64,000 bases of DNA. Origin: Methyloversatilis discipulorum (GTDB lineage Bacteria; Pseudomonadota; Gammaproteobacteria; Burkholderiales; Rhodocyclaceae). The stretch is taken from positions 3,286,001 to 3,350,000 of the forward strand of contig NZ_AZUP01000001.1 in assembly GCF_000527135.1 (NCBI RefSeq). The letters are read 5' to 3'. Positions 44,401 to 53,563 of the stretch are shown here, in pieces (within the stretch, counting starts at the first letter, position 1; the number at the start of each line of letters is the position of its first letter). A program made the position numbers and the translations under genes. The notes below the pieces were generated by a model, which was not told the DNA's origin, did no database searches, and saw nothing but the letters and a program-made list of their open reading frames with translations.

Positions 44401-47199
44401 GTGCTGTCTGCGCCGCTGCTGGTCGGTGCGTCCTTCGCCTACCTGCTGCTGCTGTTCGCGGTCGCCTGGTACGGCGACCACCGCGCGCAACAGGGGCGCT
44501 CGGTCATCGACAACGCTTGGGTGTATGCCGCCTCGATGGCGGTCTATTGCACCGCGTGGACCTATTTCGGCAGCGTCGGCCGCGCGTCGACCTCAGGCGT
44601 GTGGTTCCTGCCCATCTATCTCGGCCCGACGCTGGCGATGATTCTGGCCTGGATGGTGGTGCGCAAGATGATCCGCATCGCGCGCAGCTACCGCATCACG
44701 TCGATCGCCGACTTCGTTGCCAGTCGCTACGGCAAGAGCCCGACGTTGGCCGGACTGGTGACGCTGATCACCGTGGTCGGCATCGTTCCGTATATCGCGC
44801 TGCAGCTGAAGGCCATCGCAAGCGGCTACGCGGTGATGACCACGGTGCCGGGCGAGGCGGTCGGCAGCCCGTCCGACTGGTGGCGCGACAGCACGCTCTA
44901 CGTCGCGCTCGCGCTGGCCGGTTTCACCATGGTGTTCGGTACCCGCCACCTCGACACCACCGAACGTCACGAGGGCATGGTGGCGGCCATTGCCTTCGAA
45001 TCGGTGGTGAAGCTGATCGCCTTCATCGCCGTCGGCAGCTTCGTCTGCTGGTCGCTGTTCGACGGCCCGGCCGACCTGTTCGGGCGCGCACTCGACAACC
45101 CGGACCTCGCGCCGCTGCTCGGTCTGGAGCAGCAGGGCCGCCCCTTCGCCTACGAACAGTGGTTCGCGCTGACCGTGCTGTCGATGCTGTCGGTCGTGTT
45201 CCTGCCGCGCCAGTTCCAGGTGATGGTGGTCGAGAATGTGAACGAGCGCCACCTGCGCCGCGCCGTGTGGGTATTCCCGCTCTACCTGCTGCTGATCAAT
45301 GTGTTCGTGCTGCCGATCGCGCTCGGCGGCCTGCTGCACTTCGGCGCCGGCAACATGAATGCGGAGAGCTTCGTGCTGTCGCTGCCGCTCGACCGCGGCT
45401 GGCACGCGCTCGCACTGTTCGCCTTCATCGGCGGGCTGTCGGCGGCGACCGGCATGGTCATCGTCGAAACCACCGCGGTGTCGACCATGGTGTGCAACGA
45501 CCTGGTGATGCCGCTGCTGCTGCGCACCCGTCGCTTCGGCGCCCGCGCCGCCGGTGACCTCACCGGCATCCTGCTCGGCATCCGGCGCGCAGCCATCGTC
45601 GGCGTCATGCTGCTCGGCTACATCTACTTCCACGTCGCCGGCGAGGCCTACGCACTGGTGAGCATCGGCCTGATCAGCTTCGCCGCGGTGGCGCAGTTCG
45701 CGCCGGCCGCGCTCGGTGGCATGTACTGGAAGGGCGGCACTCGCGGCGGCGCGCTCGCCGGGCTGACCGCCGGTTTCGCGCTGTGGGCATGGACGCTGAT
45801 GCTGCCGTCCATCGCCAAGTCCGGCTGGATGGATGCAGGGTTCATCGCGCACGGTCCGTGGGACATCGAGCTGCTGAAGCCGGAACAGCTGTTCGGCCTG
45901 GCCGGCCTCGACAACCTGACGCATTCGCTGTTCTGGAGCCTTCTCGCCAATATCGGCGCCTATGTCGGCGTGTCGCTGTGGCGCACGCCGTCGGCGGCGG
46001 AAACCAGCCAGGCGCTGCTGTTCGTCGATGTGTTCGAACGGACCGAAGGCAGCCGGCCGGTGTTCTGGCGCGGGCGCGCGCAGGTGGCCGACCTGTTGCC
46101 GCTGGTCGCGCGCTTTCTTGGTGCGGCGCGCGCGCAGAAGCTGTTCGAGGACTACGCCGCCGCCAGCGGCGTGGCCGGCGTGGACGAGATCAAGCCGGAT
46201 GCGCGCCTCGTGCAGTTCGTCGAAACCCAGCTCGCCGGCGCCATCGGCAGCGCCTCTGCGCGCGTGATGGTCGCGTCGGTGGTGGAGGAAGAGGCGCTGG
46301 ACCTCGACGACGTGATGCGCATCCTCGACGAAGCGTCGCAGCTTCGCGCGTATTCGCATGCGCTGGAGGAGAAGTCGCAGTCGCTGGAGCGCGCTACCGC
46401 CGAACTGCGCGCCGCCAACGAGCAGCTGAAGAGCCTGGACCGGTTGAAGGACGACTTCATGTCCTCGGTCACGCACGAACTGCGCACGCCGCTGACCTCG
46501 ATCCGCGCACTGTCCGAACTGATGGTGGACGACCCGCAGATGGACACCGCGCAGCGCCAGCACTTCCTCGGCATCGTGGTGGCCGAGACCGAGCGCCTGA
46601 GCCGTCTGGTGAACCAGGTGCTGGACATGGCCAAGATCGAATCCGGCCACGCCGAATGGCATACCGCCGACGTCGATCTGCGGGCGCTGGTGGTGAAGGC
46701 GATCGAAACGACGCACGAGGTGTTCCGCGAGCGCGGCGCCGAAGTGACGCTGGAGGCACCAGCCGCCGTGGCGACGCTGCGGGCCGACCCCGATCGACTC
46801 ACCCAGGTGTTGCTGAACCTGCTGTCCAACGCCGCCAAGTTCGTGCCGCGCGGCAGCGGTCGCATCCACGTGCGCATGCGCAGCGACGAGAGCGGTATCA
46901 CGGTCGAAGTGCGCGACAACGGTCCGGGTGTGCCGGTGGCCGAGCACGCGCTGGTGTTCGAGAAGTTCCGTCAGGGCGGCGACGGGGTGAACCGGCCGCA
47001 GGGCACCGGGCTCGGCCTGCCGATCAGCCGGCAGATCGTCGAGCACTTCGGCGGCAGAATGTGGCTGGAATCTGATGCAGGCCAAGGCGCCTGCTTCGCC
47101 TTCCATCTACCGTGGCAGATACAAGAGGGCCCGAAGGCACCCGACAATCCGACCGCAAACCCCGTGCAGGGCGGACAGCAAGGAGGAGCTCCCCAGTGA
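44401..47199 (+). CDS. Sodium:solute symporter fused to a sensor histidine kinase (CbrA-like)
   Basis: A 932-residue protein. Residues 1-535 form an SSF transporter with about 13 helices (YAASMAVYCTAWTYFGSVG, SIADFVASRYGKS, VFLPRQFQVMVVENVNE, GLSAATGMVIVETTAVSTMVCNDL). A STAC-like linker (about 555-600) and a coiled coil lead to HisKA with H692 (SSVTHELRTPLTSI) and HATPase_c with NLLSNAAKFV, VRDNGPGVPV and GTGLGLPIS. All catalytic boxes are intact. No PAS domain is visible, unlike Pseudomonas CbrA. It starts at GTG 44401, and its stop overlaps the response regulator start by four bases. It probably senses the transported carboxylate and phosphorylates that regulator. Confidence 0.95.
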   Translation: MLSAPLLVGASFAYLLLLFAVAWYGDHRAQQGRSVIDNAWVYAASMAVYCTAWTYFGSVGRASTSGVWFLPIYLGPTLAMILAWMVVRKMIRIARSYRITSIADFVASRYGKSPTLAGLVTLITVVGIVPYIALQLKAIASGYAVMTTVPGEAVGSPSDWWRDSTLYVALALAGFTMVFGTRHLDTTERHEGMVAAIAFESVVKLIAFIAVGSFVCWSLFDGPADLFGRALDNPDLAPLLGLEQQGRPFAYEQWFALTVLSMLSVVFLPRQFQVMVVENVNERHLRRAVWVFPLYLLLINVFVLPIALGGLLHFGAGNMNAESFVLSLPLDRGWHALALFAFIGGLSAATGMVIVETTAVSTMVCNDLVMPLLLRTRRFGARAAGDLTGILLGIRRAAIVGVMLLGYIYFHVAGEAYALVSIGLISFAAVAQFAPAALGGMYWKGGTRGGALAGLTAGFALWAWTLMLPSIAKSGWMDAGFIAHGPWDIELLKPEQLFGLAGLDNLTHSLFWSLLANIGAYVGVSLWRTPSAAETSQALLFVDVFERTEGSRPVFWRGRAQVADLLPLVARFLGAARAQKLFEDYAAASGVAGVDEIKPDARLVQFVETQLAGAIGSASARVMVASVVEEEALDLDDVMRILDEASQLRAYSHALEEKSQSLERATAELRAANEQLKSLDRLKDDFMSSVTHELRTPLTSIRALSELMVDDPQMDTAQRQHFLGIVVAETERLSRLVNQVLDMAKIESGHAEWHTADVDLRALVVKAIETTHEVFRERGAEVTLEAPAAVATLRADPDRLTQVLLNLLSNAAKFVPRGSGRIHVRMRSDESGITVEVRDNGPGVPVAEHALVFEKFRQGGDGVNRPQGTGLGLPISRQIVEHFGGRMWLESDAGQGACFAFHLPWQIQEGPKAPDNPTANPVQGGQQGGAPQ

Positions 47200-47561
47200 G
47201 CAGCAAGATACTGATTGCCGACGACGAGCCGAACATCCTCGTCTCTCTCGAATTCCTGATGAAGCGCGAAGGCTTCGACGTCAGCGTGGCGCGCGACGGC
47301 GTCGAGGCGCTGGCCGCCATCCGCGAACAGCAGCCCGAACTGGTACTGCTCGACGTGATGATGCCCGGCAAGAGCGGCTTCGAAGTGTGTCAGGAAGTGC
47401 GCGCCGACGACGCGCTGCGCGGCGTGCGCATCCTGATGCTGACGGCCAAGGGGCGCGACACCGACGTCGCCAAGGGCCTCGCGCTCGGCGCCGACGCCTA
47501 CATGACCAAACCCTTCTCCACGCGGGAACTGGTGCAGAAGGTGCGCGAGATGCTCGGATGA
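47196..47561 (+). CDS. Single-domain response regulator
   Basis: A 121-residue receiver-only protein with acidic DDE at 9-11, phospho-acceptor D53 (LLDVMMPGKSGF), T84 and K105 (YMTKPFS). No output domain, so it works by protein contact or as a phosphate shuttle. GTG 47196 overlaps the stop of the symporter-kinase gene, with AAGGAGGAG upstream, and its own stop overlaps the next start (ATGA). This coupling binds it to the kinase above and to the pseudokinase-exonuclease below. Confidence 0.95.
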   Translation: MSSKILIADDEPNILVSLEFLMKREGFDVSVARDGVEALAAIREQQPELVLLDVMMPGKSGFEVCQEVRADDALRGVRILMLTAKGRDTDVAKGLALGADAYMTKPFSTRELVQKVREMLG

Positions 47562-49735
47562 ATCCGAACCGCCGTCCCGACCGCCGCTTCTGGCAGGTGC
47601 TGGCGGCGCTGGCCGGCCTGCTGCTGCTGTGGGCGGTGGTGACCTGTCTGCTGCTGCTGTCCACGCTGGACGCCGCCGAACGCGACACCGTGCTGGCCCT
47701 GCTCGGCGGGCGCATGCCGCTGGCGCTGATGACGCTGCTGTTCGTGCTGATGCTGGCCGCGGCCGGGCTGAACCAGCTCTACCGCCGCTACATCGTCGCG
47801 CCGGCGCGGCTGGTGGACGAGGCGCGCATCGTGCTCGGCACCGATGCCGAACGCACGCTGACGCCGCAGGGCGACGCCGAGAATCGTGCGCTGGCCGACG
47901 TCATCGCCGGCTTTGTCGAGCAGCGTGCGCGGCTGCGCGCCGACATCGCCGAACAGGTGCGCGCCGCCAGCCGCAACGTCGAACAGGAACGCAGCCGGCT
48001 CGCCGCGCTGATGTCGGAGCTGACGCAGTCGGTCGTCGTGTGCAATCTCGACGGTCGCATCCTGCTCTACAACAACCGCGCGCGGCTGCAGTTCCGTGCG
48101 CTGTCCGATGCGCCGCGCCTGGCCGACGGCGCCGAACTGATCGGCCTCGGCCGCTCGATCTACACCGTGTTCGACCGCAAACTGGTGGCCCACGCGCTGG
48201 AGAACATCGGCCAGCGCATGCAGCGCGGGGTGGCCAGTCCGTCGGCGCAGTTCGTCACCACCACGCGTGCCGGCCAGCTGCTGCGCGCGCAGATGACGCC
48301 GGTGCGCAGCGGCGACGACGGCGACAGTGCGATCAGCGGCTTCGTGCTGATGCTGGACAACATCACGCGCGACTTCGAGGAGGATTCCGTGCGCGACCGC
48401 CTGCTGCTCGGGCTGACCGAAGGCAGTCGCGCCTCGCTCGCCAATATGCAGGCGGCGATCGACATGCTGGACTACCCCGACCTAGAGCCGTCCATGCGCG
48501 AGCGCTTCCACGGCGTCATCCGCGACGAGGTCGGTGCGATGAGCCAGCGCATCCGCGATCTGGCCGACGAAGCGACGCGCGGTCTGAAGGCGCGCTGGCC
48601 GCTGGAGGACATGCTGGGCGCCGATCTGCTGTCGGCGGCAATGCGCCGCATCGAGGCGGTGAAGGGTCCGCGCGTGCAACTGGACGACATCGACACGACG
48701 CTGTGGCTCAAGGTCGACAGCTTTTCACTGCTGCAGGCGCTGGCCTGTCTGGCCGAGCGGCTGGCCGACGAGTACGACATCCGCGTCGTCATGCTCAGGC
48801 TGGCCGCCGCGCCGCAGGACAACCGCGCCCACCTCGACCTGATCTGGCAGGGTCAGACCATGAGTACCGAAACCGTCATGAGCTGGCAGATGGATGCGAT
48901 GACGGCCGGCGGCGAGCGCTCGCCGCTGTCGGTGCGCGACGTGGTCGAGCGGCACGGCGGCGAGTTCTGGCTGGAACGCGAACGGGTGCGCCACCGCGCC
49001 TTCTTCCGCTTCCTGCTGCCGCTGGCCAGCGAACGCGAACAGCTCGACGTTGCGACCTTCGTGCCGCAGGGCAGCCGGCCCGAGTACTACGACTTCGACC
49101 TGTTCCGCGCCACCGAATCGAGCCGCGAACTGGCCGACCGTCCGCTGACCGAACTGGCCTACACCGTGTTCGACACCGAAACCACCGGCCTGAACCCGGG
49201 CGAGGGCGACGAAATCATCCAGATCGGCGCCGCCCGCGTGGTGAACGGCAAGCTGCTGCGACAGGAAAGTTTCGAACAGCTGGTGGATCCGCAGCGCGGC
49301 ATTCCGGCGGCATCGATCCCGATCCACGGCATCACGCCCGACATGGTGGCCGGCCAGCCGACGATAGACCGCGTGCTGCCCGCCTTCCACACCTTCGCCC
49401 AGGACACCGTGCTGGTCGCCCACAACGCCGCCTTCGACATGCGTTTCCTGCAGCTGAAGGAGGCGCGCACCGGCGTGCGCTTCGAGCAGCCGGTGCTCGA
49501 CACGCTGCTGCTGTCGGCGCTGGTGCACCCGAACCAGGAGTCGCACCGGCTTGAGGCCATCGCCGAGCGCTTCAACATCACCGTGATCGGCCGCCACACC
49601 GCGCTCGGTGACGCCATCGTCACCGCCGAAGTCTTCCTGAAGCTGATACCGCTGCTCGCCGAGAAGGGCATCCACACGCTGGGGCAGGCGATGGAGGCGG
49701 CGCAGGAAACGTATTACGCGCGGATCAAGTACTGA
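47558..49735 (+). CDS. Membrane pseudokinase fused to a DEDDh 3'-5' exonuclease domain
   Basis: A 725-residue fusion. Two membrane helices (about 13-35 and 51-73) are followed by a HAMP-like/coiled segment, a PAS domain (about 145-275) and a kinase-like region (about 282-500). The helix that should carry the HisKA histidine (LLLGLTEGSRASLANM, from residue 282) has none, and the ATPase N and G boxes are not recognisable, so it is probably catalytically dead. Residues 530-720 form an intact DEDDh nuclease related to DNA polymerase III epsilon: D539 and E541 (FDTETTGLNPGEGDEIIQIGA), D627 (AHNAAFDMRFL), H680 and D685 (GRHTALGDAIVTAEVF). It is translationally coupled to the receiver gene. The substrate could be RNA, DNA or a nucleotide signal. 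Confidence 0.93.
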   Translation: MNPNRRPDRRFWQVLAALAGLLLLWAVVTCLLLLSTLDAAERDTVLALLGGRMPLALMTLLFVLMLAAAGLNQLYRRYIVAPARLVDEARIVLGTDAERTLTPQGDAENRALADVIAGFVEQRARLRADIAEQVRAASRNVEQERSRLAALMSELTQSVVVCNLDGRILLYNNRARLQFRALSDAPRLADGAELIGLGRSIYTVFDRKLVAHALENIGQRMQRGVASPSAQFVTTTRAGQLLRAQMTPVRSGDDGDSAISGFVLMLDNITRDFEEDSVRDRLLLGLTEGSRASLANMQAAIDMLDYPDLEPSMRERFHGVIRDEVGAMSQRIRDLADEATRGLKARWPLEDMLGADLLSAAMRRIEAVKGPRVQLDDIDTTLWLKVDSFSLLQALACLAERLADEYDIRVVMLRLAAAPQDNRAHLDLIWQGQTMSTETVMSWQMDAMTAGGERSPLSVRDVVERHGGEFWLERERVRHRAFFRFLLPLASEREQLDVATFVPQGSRPEYYDFDLFRATESSRELADRPLTELAYTVFDTETTGLNPGEGDEIIQIGAARVVNGKLLRQESFEQLVDPQRGIPAASIPIHGITPDMVAGQPTIDRVLPAFHTFAQDTVLVAHNAAFDMRFLQLKEARTGVRFEQPVLDTLLLSALVHPNQESHRLEAIAERFNITVIGRHTALGDAIVTAEVFLKLIPLLAEKGIHTLGQAMEAAQETYYARIKY

Positions 49736-49763
49736 TCATTTAAGCGAAGCAGGGACATAGACA

Positions 49764-50222
49764 TTGAACATTAAGATCGTTGAAGCTAGGAAAGAGCATC
49801 TTGCGGAAGTACTAGATTGGCTCCGGGCCGAGGAGGAGCGGTTCGGTGAAGGCTTTTACTGTCACCGAGATGTAATCGCCTCATCATTTCAGGATGGGGA
49901 AGTCTACTGCGCGCTCAGTGAGGGCGAGGTTGCCGGGTTCGTTGTGCACAACCGAAAACAGATCGGCTCTGCAATAGATCTTCTCGAAGTCAGGCCCGAT
50001 CTGCGTGGGCGCCGCTTTGGCAAGTTGCTAGCCGACGATGTCACCCAACGGTTGTTTGCGATGGGCGCCGAATTCATTGAGGTCAAGTGCGCTCCACGCA
50101 GTTCGGAGGGGTTCTGGCGTACTCGTGGCTTTACGTTGGTCGCAAGTAAATGCAGTTCGTCGTTGGACGCGCCGCTGCTGATCCTTCGTCGCCCCGCGGA
50201 TAGCGGACCTAACCTCGAGTAA
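49764..50222 (+). CDS. GNAT family N-acetyltransferase, low-GC probable insertion
   Basis: A 152-residue acetyltransferase beginning at TTG 49764 (MNIKIVEARKEHLAEVLDWLRAEEERFGEGF) after AGGGAC. The acetyl-CoA motif is VRPDLRGRRFGKLLADDV, and the C-terminal part has APRSSEGFWRTRGFTLV. Base composition differs from its neighbours: two sampled 60-base lines inside it hold 34 and 32 G/C, against 42 and 39 in lines just outside. Codons such as AAG/ATT/CTA are used freely. It separates the exonuclease fusion from the DUF294 gene and is probably a transferred gene. Substrate unknown. Confidence 0.85.
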   Translation: MNIKIVEARKEHLAEVLDWLRAEEERFGEGFYCHRDVIASSFQDGEVYCALSEGEVAGFVVHNRKQIGSAIDLLEVRPDLRGRRFGKLLADDVTQRLFAMGAEFIEVKCAPRSSEGFWRTRGFTLVASKCSSSLDAPLLILRRPADSGPNLE

Positions 50223-50225
50223 CGT

Positions 50226-52061
50226 TCAGAATCGCCCCGCCTGATAGCGCTGCCCGAGCACGTTCTGCAGTGACTGCACGACGCTGAAGGCGTCCTTCAG
50301 CTGGCTGCGTTCGAAGTTCGACAGCTCGTCCGGGCGCAGGAAGTTGTCGGCGTTCAGGCCCGCGGCCAACTGGCGGGCCTGGTGCTGGATGCGCAGCGTG
50401 GCGATGAATTCGAGTGCGTCGCGCAGGTCGCGTGCGGCCTGTTCGCTGATTTCGCCGCTGGCGGCGGCGATGGCCAGACGGTCGTGCGTGTTGACCGCGT
50501 CGTGGCCGCCGGCCAGCGCATAGACGCGCGCGAGGTCGACCACAGGCACGATGCCGTTGTGCTTGAGGTCCAGCGTGCCCTTGTTGTCGCCGCTGCGTAT
50601 CGTCGACAGGCTGCGGAACAGACCCAGCGGTGGCGTGTGGCTCAGCGCATTGCCCACCATGTAGGCGAGGAAGATGCGGTTGTCGCGTGTGTGCGCCAGC
50701 ACGTCGCGGCGCAGTTCGTCGAGCAGCGCGCTCTTGCCGTAGATGGCGCGCAGGTCGAAGAACACGCAGGTGAGCATGAGCGCCTTCGGCTCCGGCTGGT
50801 CCACCCATTTGCGGAAGTACTGCATCCAGCGCGCCTTCGGCTGCCGCCACTGGTCGGTCATCGCCATCATTTCGCCCGGGCAGTGGATGTAGCCGCAGGC
50901 GTCGAGGCCGTCGCATACCCAGGTGGCGAAGGCCTTGAAGTAGTCGCCGTGCAGTGCCGCGTCGTAGCGGTCGTCGATCACCAGGCAGTTGTCCTGATCC
51001 GACTTCGCGGTCTGTTCGCTGCGCGCCTGCGAGCCGGCGGCGACCCACACGTAGTCCACCGGCGCCGGGCCGAATTTCGCCTCGGCCAGCTGCACCAGCC
51101 GGCAGGTGATGGCATCGGTCACCGCGGTGATGATGTGGCCGGTGCTGTAGGCGGTGGCGCCGGCGGCGGCGAGGTTCTGCTGCAGCTGGCGCACGCGCGA
51201 GGCGGCGGCGGCCAGTCCTTCGACGGTGGTCTGCTTGTAGATGTCGCCGGCCAGATAGACGGCCGAGGTGCTGTGCTGTTCGGTCAGGTCGGTGGCGGTG
51301 ATCATGCCGGCCACGCGATCACCGTCCACCACCGGCACGTGGTGGATGTTGTGGCGCGCCATCAGCAGCAGCGCGTCGAAGGCGGGCTTGCGCACGTCCA
51401 TCGTCATCGGTGCGACGGTGGCGATGTCGATCACCGGGCGCTCGATGTCCAGCCCCTGGGCGACGGCGCGGTTGCGCAGGTCGCGGTCGGTCACCAGGCC
51501 GTAAAGATGGCCGGCTTCGTCGACGATGAGCACCGAGGACACGCGCTGTTCGCGCATCAGTTGCGCCGCCGCGCGTATGGTGGTGTCCGGTGCCAGCGTG
51601 ATCGGCGCGCGCTTGACCAGTGCCCGCACCGGTGTTGTCATCAGGTTCAGGTGCGGGTCGCTGCTGCGCGGCGCGGCGCCGGGGCTGCCGCCCGGCACGA
51701 TGAAGGCGCGCAGCGCCGGGTGGGCGGCGCAGGCGGCGTCGATGTCGGCGGCGGCGAAGCGGGCGACCGTGGCACCGCGGTCGGCGCGCACAGTCCACGG
51801 CTCCGGTACGCGGGCGGCGGTGCCGTAACCGAACAGTTCGCCCGGCGCGAGCGCGACGCGCCCACCGTGGTCGGCATCGATCAGGTCGATGTGGCCGTCG
51901 AGCAGCAGGTAGAGCGCGTCGGCATCGACCGCCGCCTCGCCGTCGAGGGCGACGACACGGGCAGCAGCGGCCAGCGCGTCGCGGGCGCTGTCGTCCAGCA
52001 AGGCAAGGGCGCGCTGCGTCGGCAGTGCGTTACGCAGGCGCATCTCGTAGGAATCGGTCAT
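50226..52061 (-). CDS. cNMP-binding/CBS/DUF294 nucleotidyltransferase-like protein
   Basis: A 611-residue cytoplasmic protein. Residues 10-130 are a cyclic-nucleotide-binding-like fold, about 145-265 hold two CBS domains (MREQRVSSVLIVDEAGHLYGLVTDRDLRNR; ARHNIHHVPVVDGDRVAGMITATDL), and from about 290 there is a DUF294 domain. Its motif GSQARSEQTAKSDQDN at 343-358 matches GlnD-type nucleotidyltransferases, with D355 and D357 as metal-binding aspartates. A C-terminal helical substrate-binding DUF294_C follows. Such proteins commonly accompany acetate-type symporters and DEDDh exonucleases. It converges on the low-GC acetyltransferase. CBS and cNMP domains suggest control by adenine nucleotides. 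The nucleotide acceptor is unknown. Confidence 0.92.
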   Translation of the reverse strand: MTDSYEMRLRNALPTQRALALLDDSARDALAAAARVVALDGEAAVDADALYLLLDGHIDLIDADHGGRVALAPGELFGYGTAARVPEPWTVRADRGATVARFAAADIDAACAAHPALRAFIVPGGSPGAAPRSSDPHLNLMTTPVRALVKRAPITLAPDTTIRAAAQLMREQRVSSVLIVDEAGHLYGLVTDRDLRNRAVAQGLDIERPVIDIATVAPMTMDVRKPAFDALLLMARHNIHHVPVVDGDRVAGMITATDLTEQHSTSAVYLAGDIYKQTTVEGLAAAASRVRQLQQNLAAAGATAYSTGHIITAVTDAITCRLVQLAEAKFGPAPVDYVWVAAGSQARSEQTAKSDQDNCLVIDDRYDAALHGDYFKAFATWVCDGLDACGYIHCPGEMMAMTDQWRQPKARWMQYFRKWVDQPEPKALMLTCVFFDLRAIYGKSALLDELRRDVLAHTRDNRIFLAYMVGNALSHTPPLGLFRSLSTIRSGDNKGTLDLKHNGIVPVVDLARVYALAGGHDAVNTHDRLAIAAASGEISEQAARDLRDALEFIATLRIQHQARQLAAGLNADNFLRPDELSNFERSQLKDAFSVVQSLQNVLGQRYQAGRF

Positions 52062-52158
52062 CGCGTCCGGGGCTCCGCAGGCAGGGCAGATAACGCAAGC
52101 ATGCCTGCAATCGTCGCCGCCGCCTTGACCGGACGCAAGCCCCGTGGCTCTGGCGCCG

Positions 52159-52932
52159 CTACGGCACGATCAGCTCCGCACCGGGCGCCAGCGTTCCGCC
52201 CGCCACGACCTCCAGATACACGCCGAGGTCGCGGTGCCCGTAGCGCTCCATCATGGTCGCCGGAATGGTCATGTCCCGGATGGCCGTCAGCGGGTTCACG
52301 CCGGTGGCGGCGCAGCGCGGCGTGCGCATGACCGCCTTCAGGCGCACGTTGCCGATGGTCAGTTCGCGATCCAGCCAGCCGGCTTCCGCCCAGGGCTCGG
52401 CGCCGTCGATATAGAGGTTGGCGCGAAAGCGCATAGGGTCGATGTCCACGCCCCATTCCTCGCTCATCCGGCGCACCGTGGCCAGGTTGATCAGTGATAC
52501 CGCGTTCATCATGCCGTGCGACAGCACGCTCACGTCGGTGAAGCGGAAGCCCTCGCCTGCGACGAAGGCAGGCGGGCCCTCGAAACGGGCGTCGAGGTGG
52601 CGGGCGACGAAGTCGGCGAAGCAGCCGCAGGCATCGCCGTCGTCGAGGTCGATGCGCAGCGTGCGGCCATCCGGCGTGCGCACGGTGAGGCGACGCGCAT
52701 CGTCGTCGAGGTGAGTGGTGAGGGCGGCCAGCGCCGGGTGGTCCATCAGCGCGATGAAGTCGGTTTTCGGGCGGGGCTGGTAGCTGCCGGCATCGAAGTC
52801 CCAGCTGCCGTTGGTGAGCGCGTACAGGCGGTCCAGCGGCATGCCCTCGCCGGCGCGCAGCTCGACGCGCTCGAGCGGTTCGGCGGAAAGGCCCTTTACG
52901 GGGTAGCGGTAGAGCTGACGGAGCGTGATCAT
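52159..52932 (-). CDS. MOSC domain protein (YcbX-type)
   Basis: A 257-residue protein with an N-terminal MOSC beta-barrel (LRQLYRYPVKGLSAEPLERVEL) and a C-terminal MOSC domain with the molybdenum-coordinating cysteine in MRTPRCAATGVNP. YcbX-like proteins carry molybdenum cofactor and reduce N-hydroxylated compounds. The E. coli form has a C-terminal ferredoxin domain, which is missing here. ATG 52932 is chosen because it starts the domain directly; the ribosome-binding site is weak. Confidence 0.9.
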   Translation of the reverse strand: MITLRQLYRYPVKGLSAEPLERVELRAGEGMPLDRLYALTNGSWDFDAGSYQPRPKTDFIALMDHPALAALTTHLDDDARRLTVRTPDGRTLRIDLDDGDACGCFADFVARHLDARFEGPPAFVAGEGFRFTDVSVLSHGMMNAVSLINLATVRRMSEEWGVDIDPMRFRANLYIDGAEPWAEAGWLDRELTIGNVRLKAVMRTPRCAATGVNPLTAIRDMTIPATMMERYGHRDLGVYLEVVAGGTLAPGAELIVP

Positions 52933-53090
52933 GGTGGCGCCCGGGGAAGTGAGGAATGAGCGGATGCTCGGCGCGCCGGCCGACGCCGGCAATAAGTCGT
53001 TCACCGGATGCGCCGGCGTTGTCGATTCCTGCGCGGCTGCTTCGTCGTCCCGACAGACCCCTCAATCACCCACTTGAAGGAGAGACCGAC

Positions 53091-53525
53091 ATGCGATTCA
53101 TGGTGCTGATCAAGGCCGACGCGAACAGCGAGGCGGGCGTGATGCCGGACGAGGCGCTGCTGACCGAGATGGGCCGCTTCAACGAAGAACTGGTCAAGGC
53201 CGGCGTCATGCTGGGCGGCGAAGGGCTGCACCCGAGTTCGCGCGGGGCCCGCGTGCGGTTCTCCGGCACCGCGCGCGAGGTGACCGACGGCCCGTTCGCC
53301 GAGACCAAGGAGCTGATCGCCGGCTACTGGGTGTGGCAATGCGCATCGCTGCAGGAGGCCATCGACTGGGTGAAACGCTGTCCCAACCCGATGCCGGGCG
53401 AGTCGGAAATCGAGATCCGGCAGATTTTCGAATCCGACGACTTCGGCGATGCGATGACGCCCGAACTGCGCGCGCAGGAGGACCGGCTGCGCGAGCAGAT
53501 CGAGCGCAACCTGCCCGGCGGCTGA
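53091..53525 (+). CDS. YciI/DGPF domain protein
   Basis: A 144-residue protein with the DGPF signature TDGPFAETKELIAGYWVWQCASLQEAIDWVKRCP and the start MRFMVLIKADANSEAG. The family has a dimeric alpha/beta fold and is often fused to or located beside ECF sigma factors, none of which is seen here. No established enzymatic role. ATG 53091 follows AAGGAGAG; the longer frame is not supported. Confidence 0.92.
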   Translation: MRFMVLIKADANSEAGVMPDEALLTEMGRFNEELVKAGVMLGGEGLHPSSRGARVRFSGTAREVTDGPFAETKELIAGYWVWQCASLQEAIDWVKRCPNPMPGESEIEIRQIFESDDFGDAMTPELRAQEDRLREQIERNLPGG

Positions 53526-53563
53526 GTACCCCGCGCAGGGTCGACGCTGACGTTCTATTGAAA

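Noticed and set aside
44593..47106. An 837-codon minus-strand open frame opposite the symporter-kinase
   Set aside because: Same antisense effect of high third-position GC; no recognisable motif.
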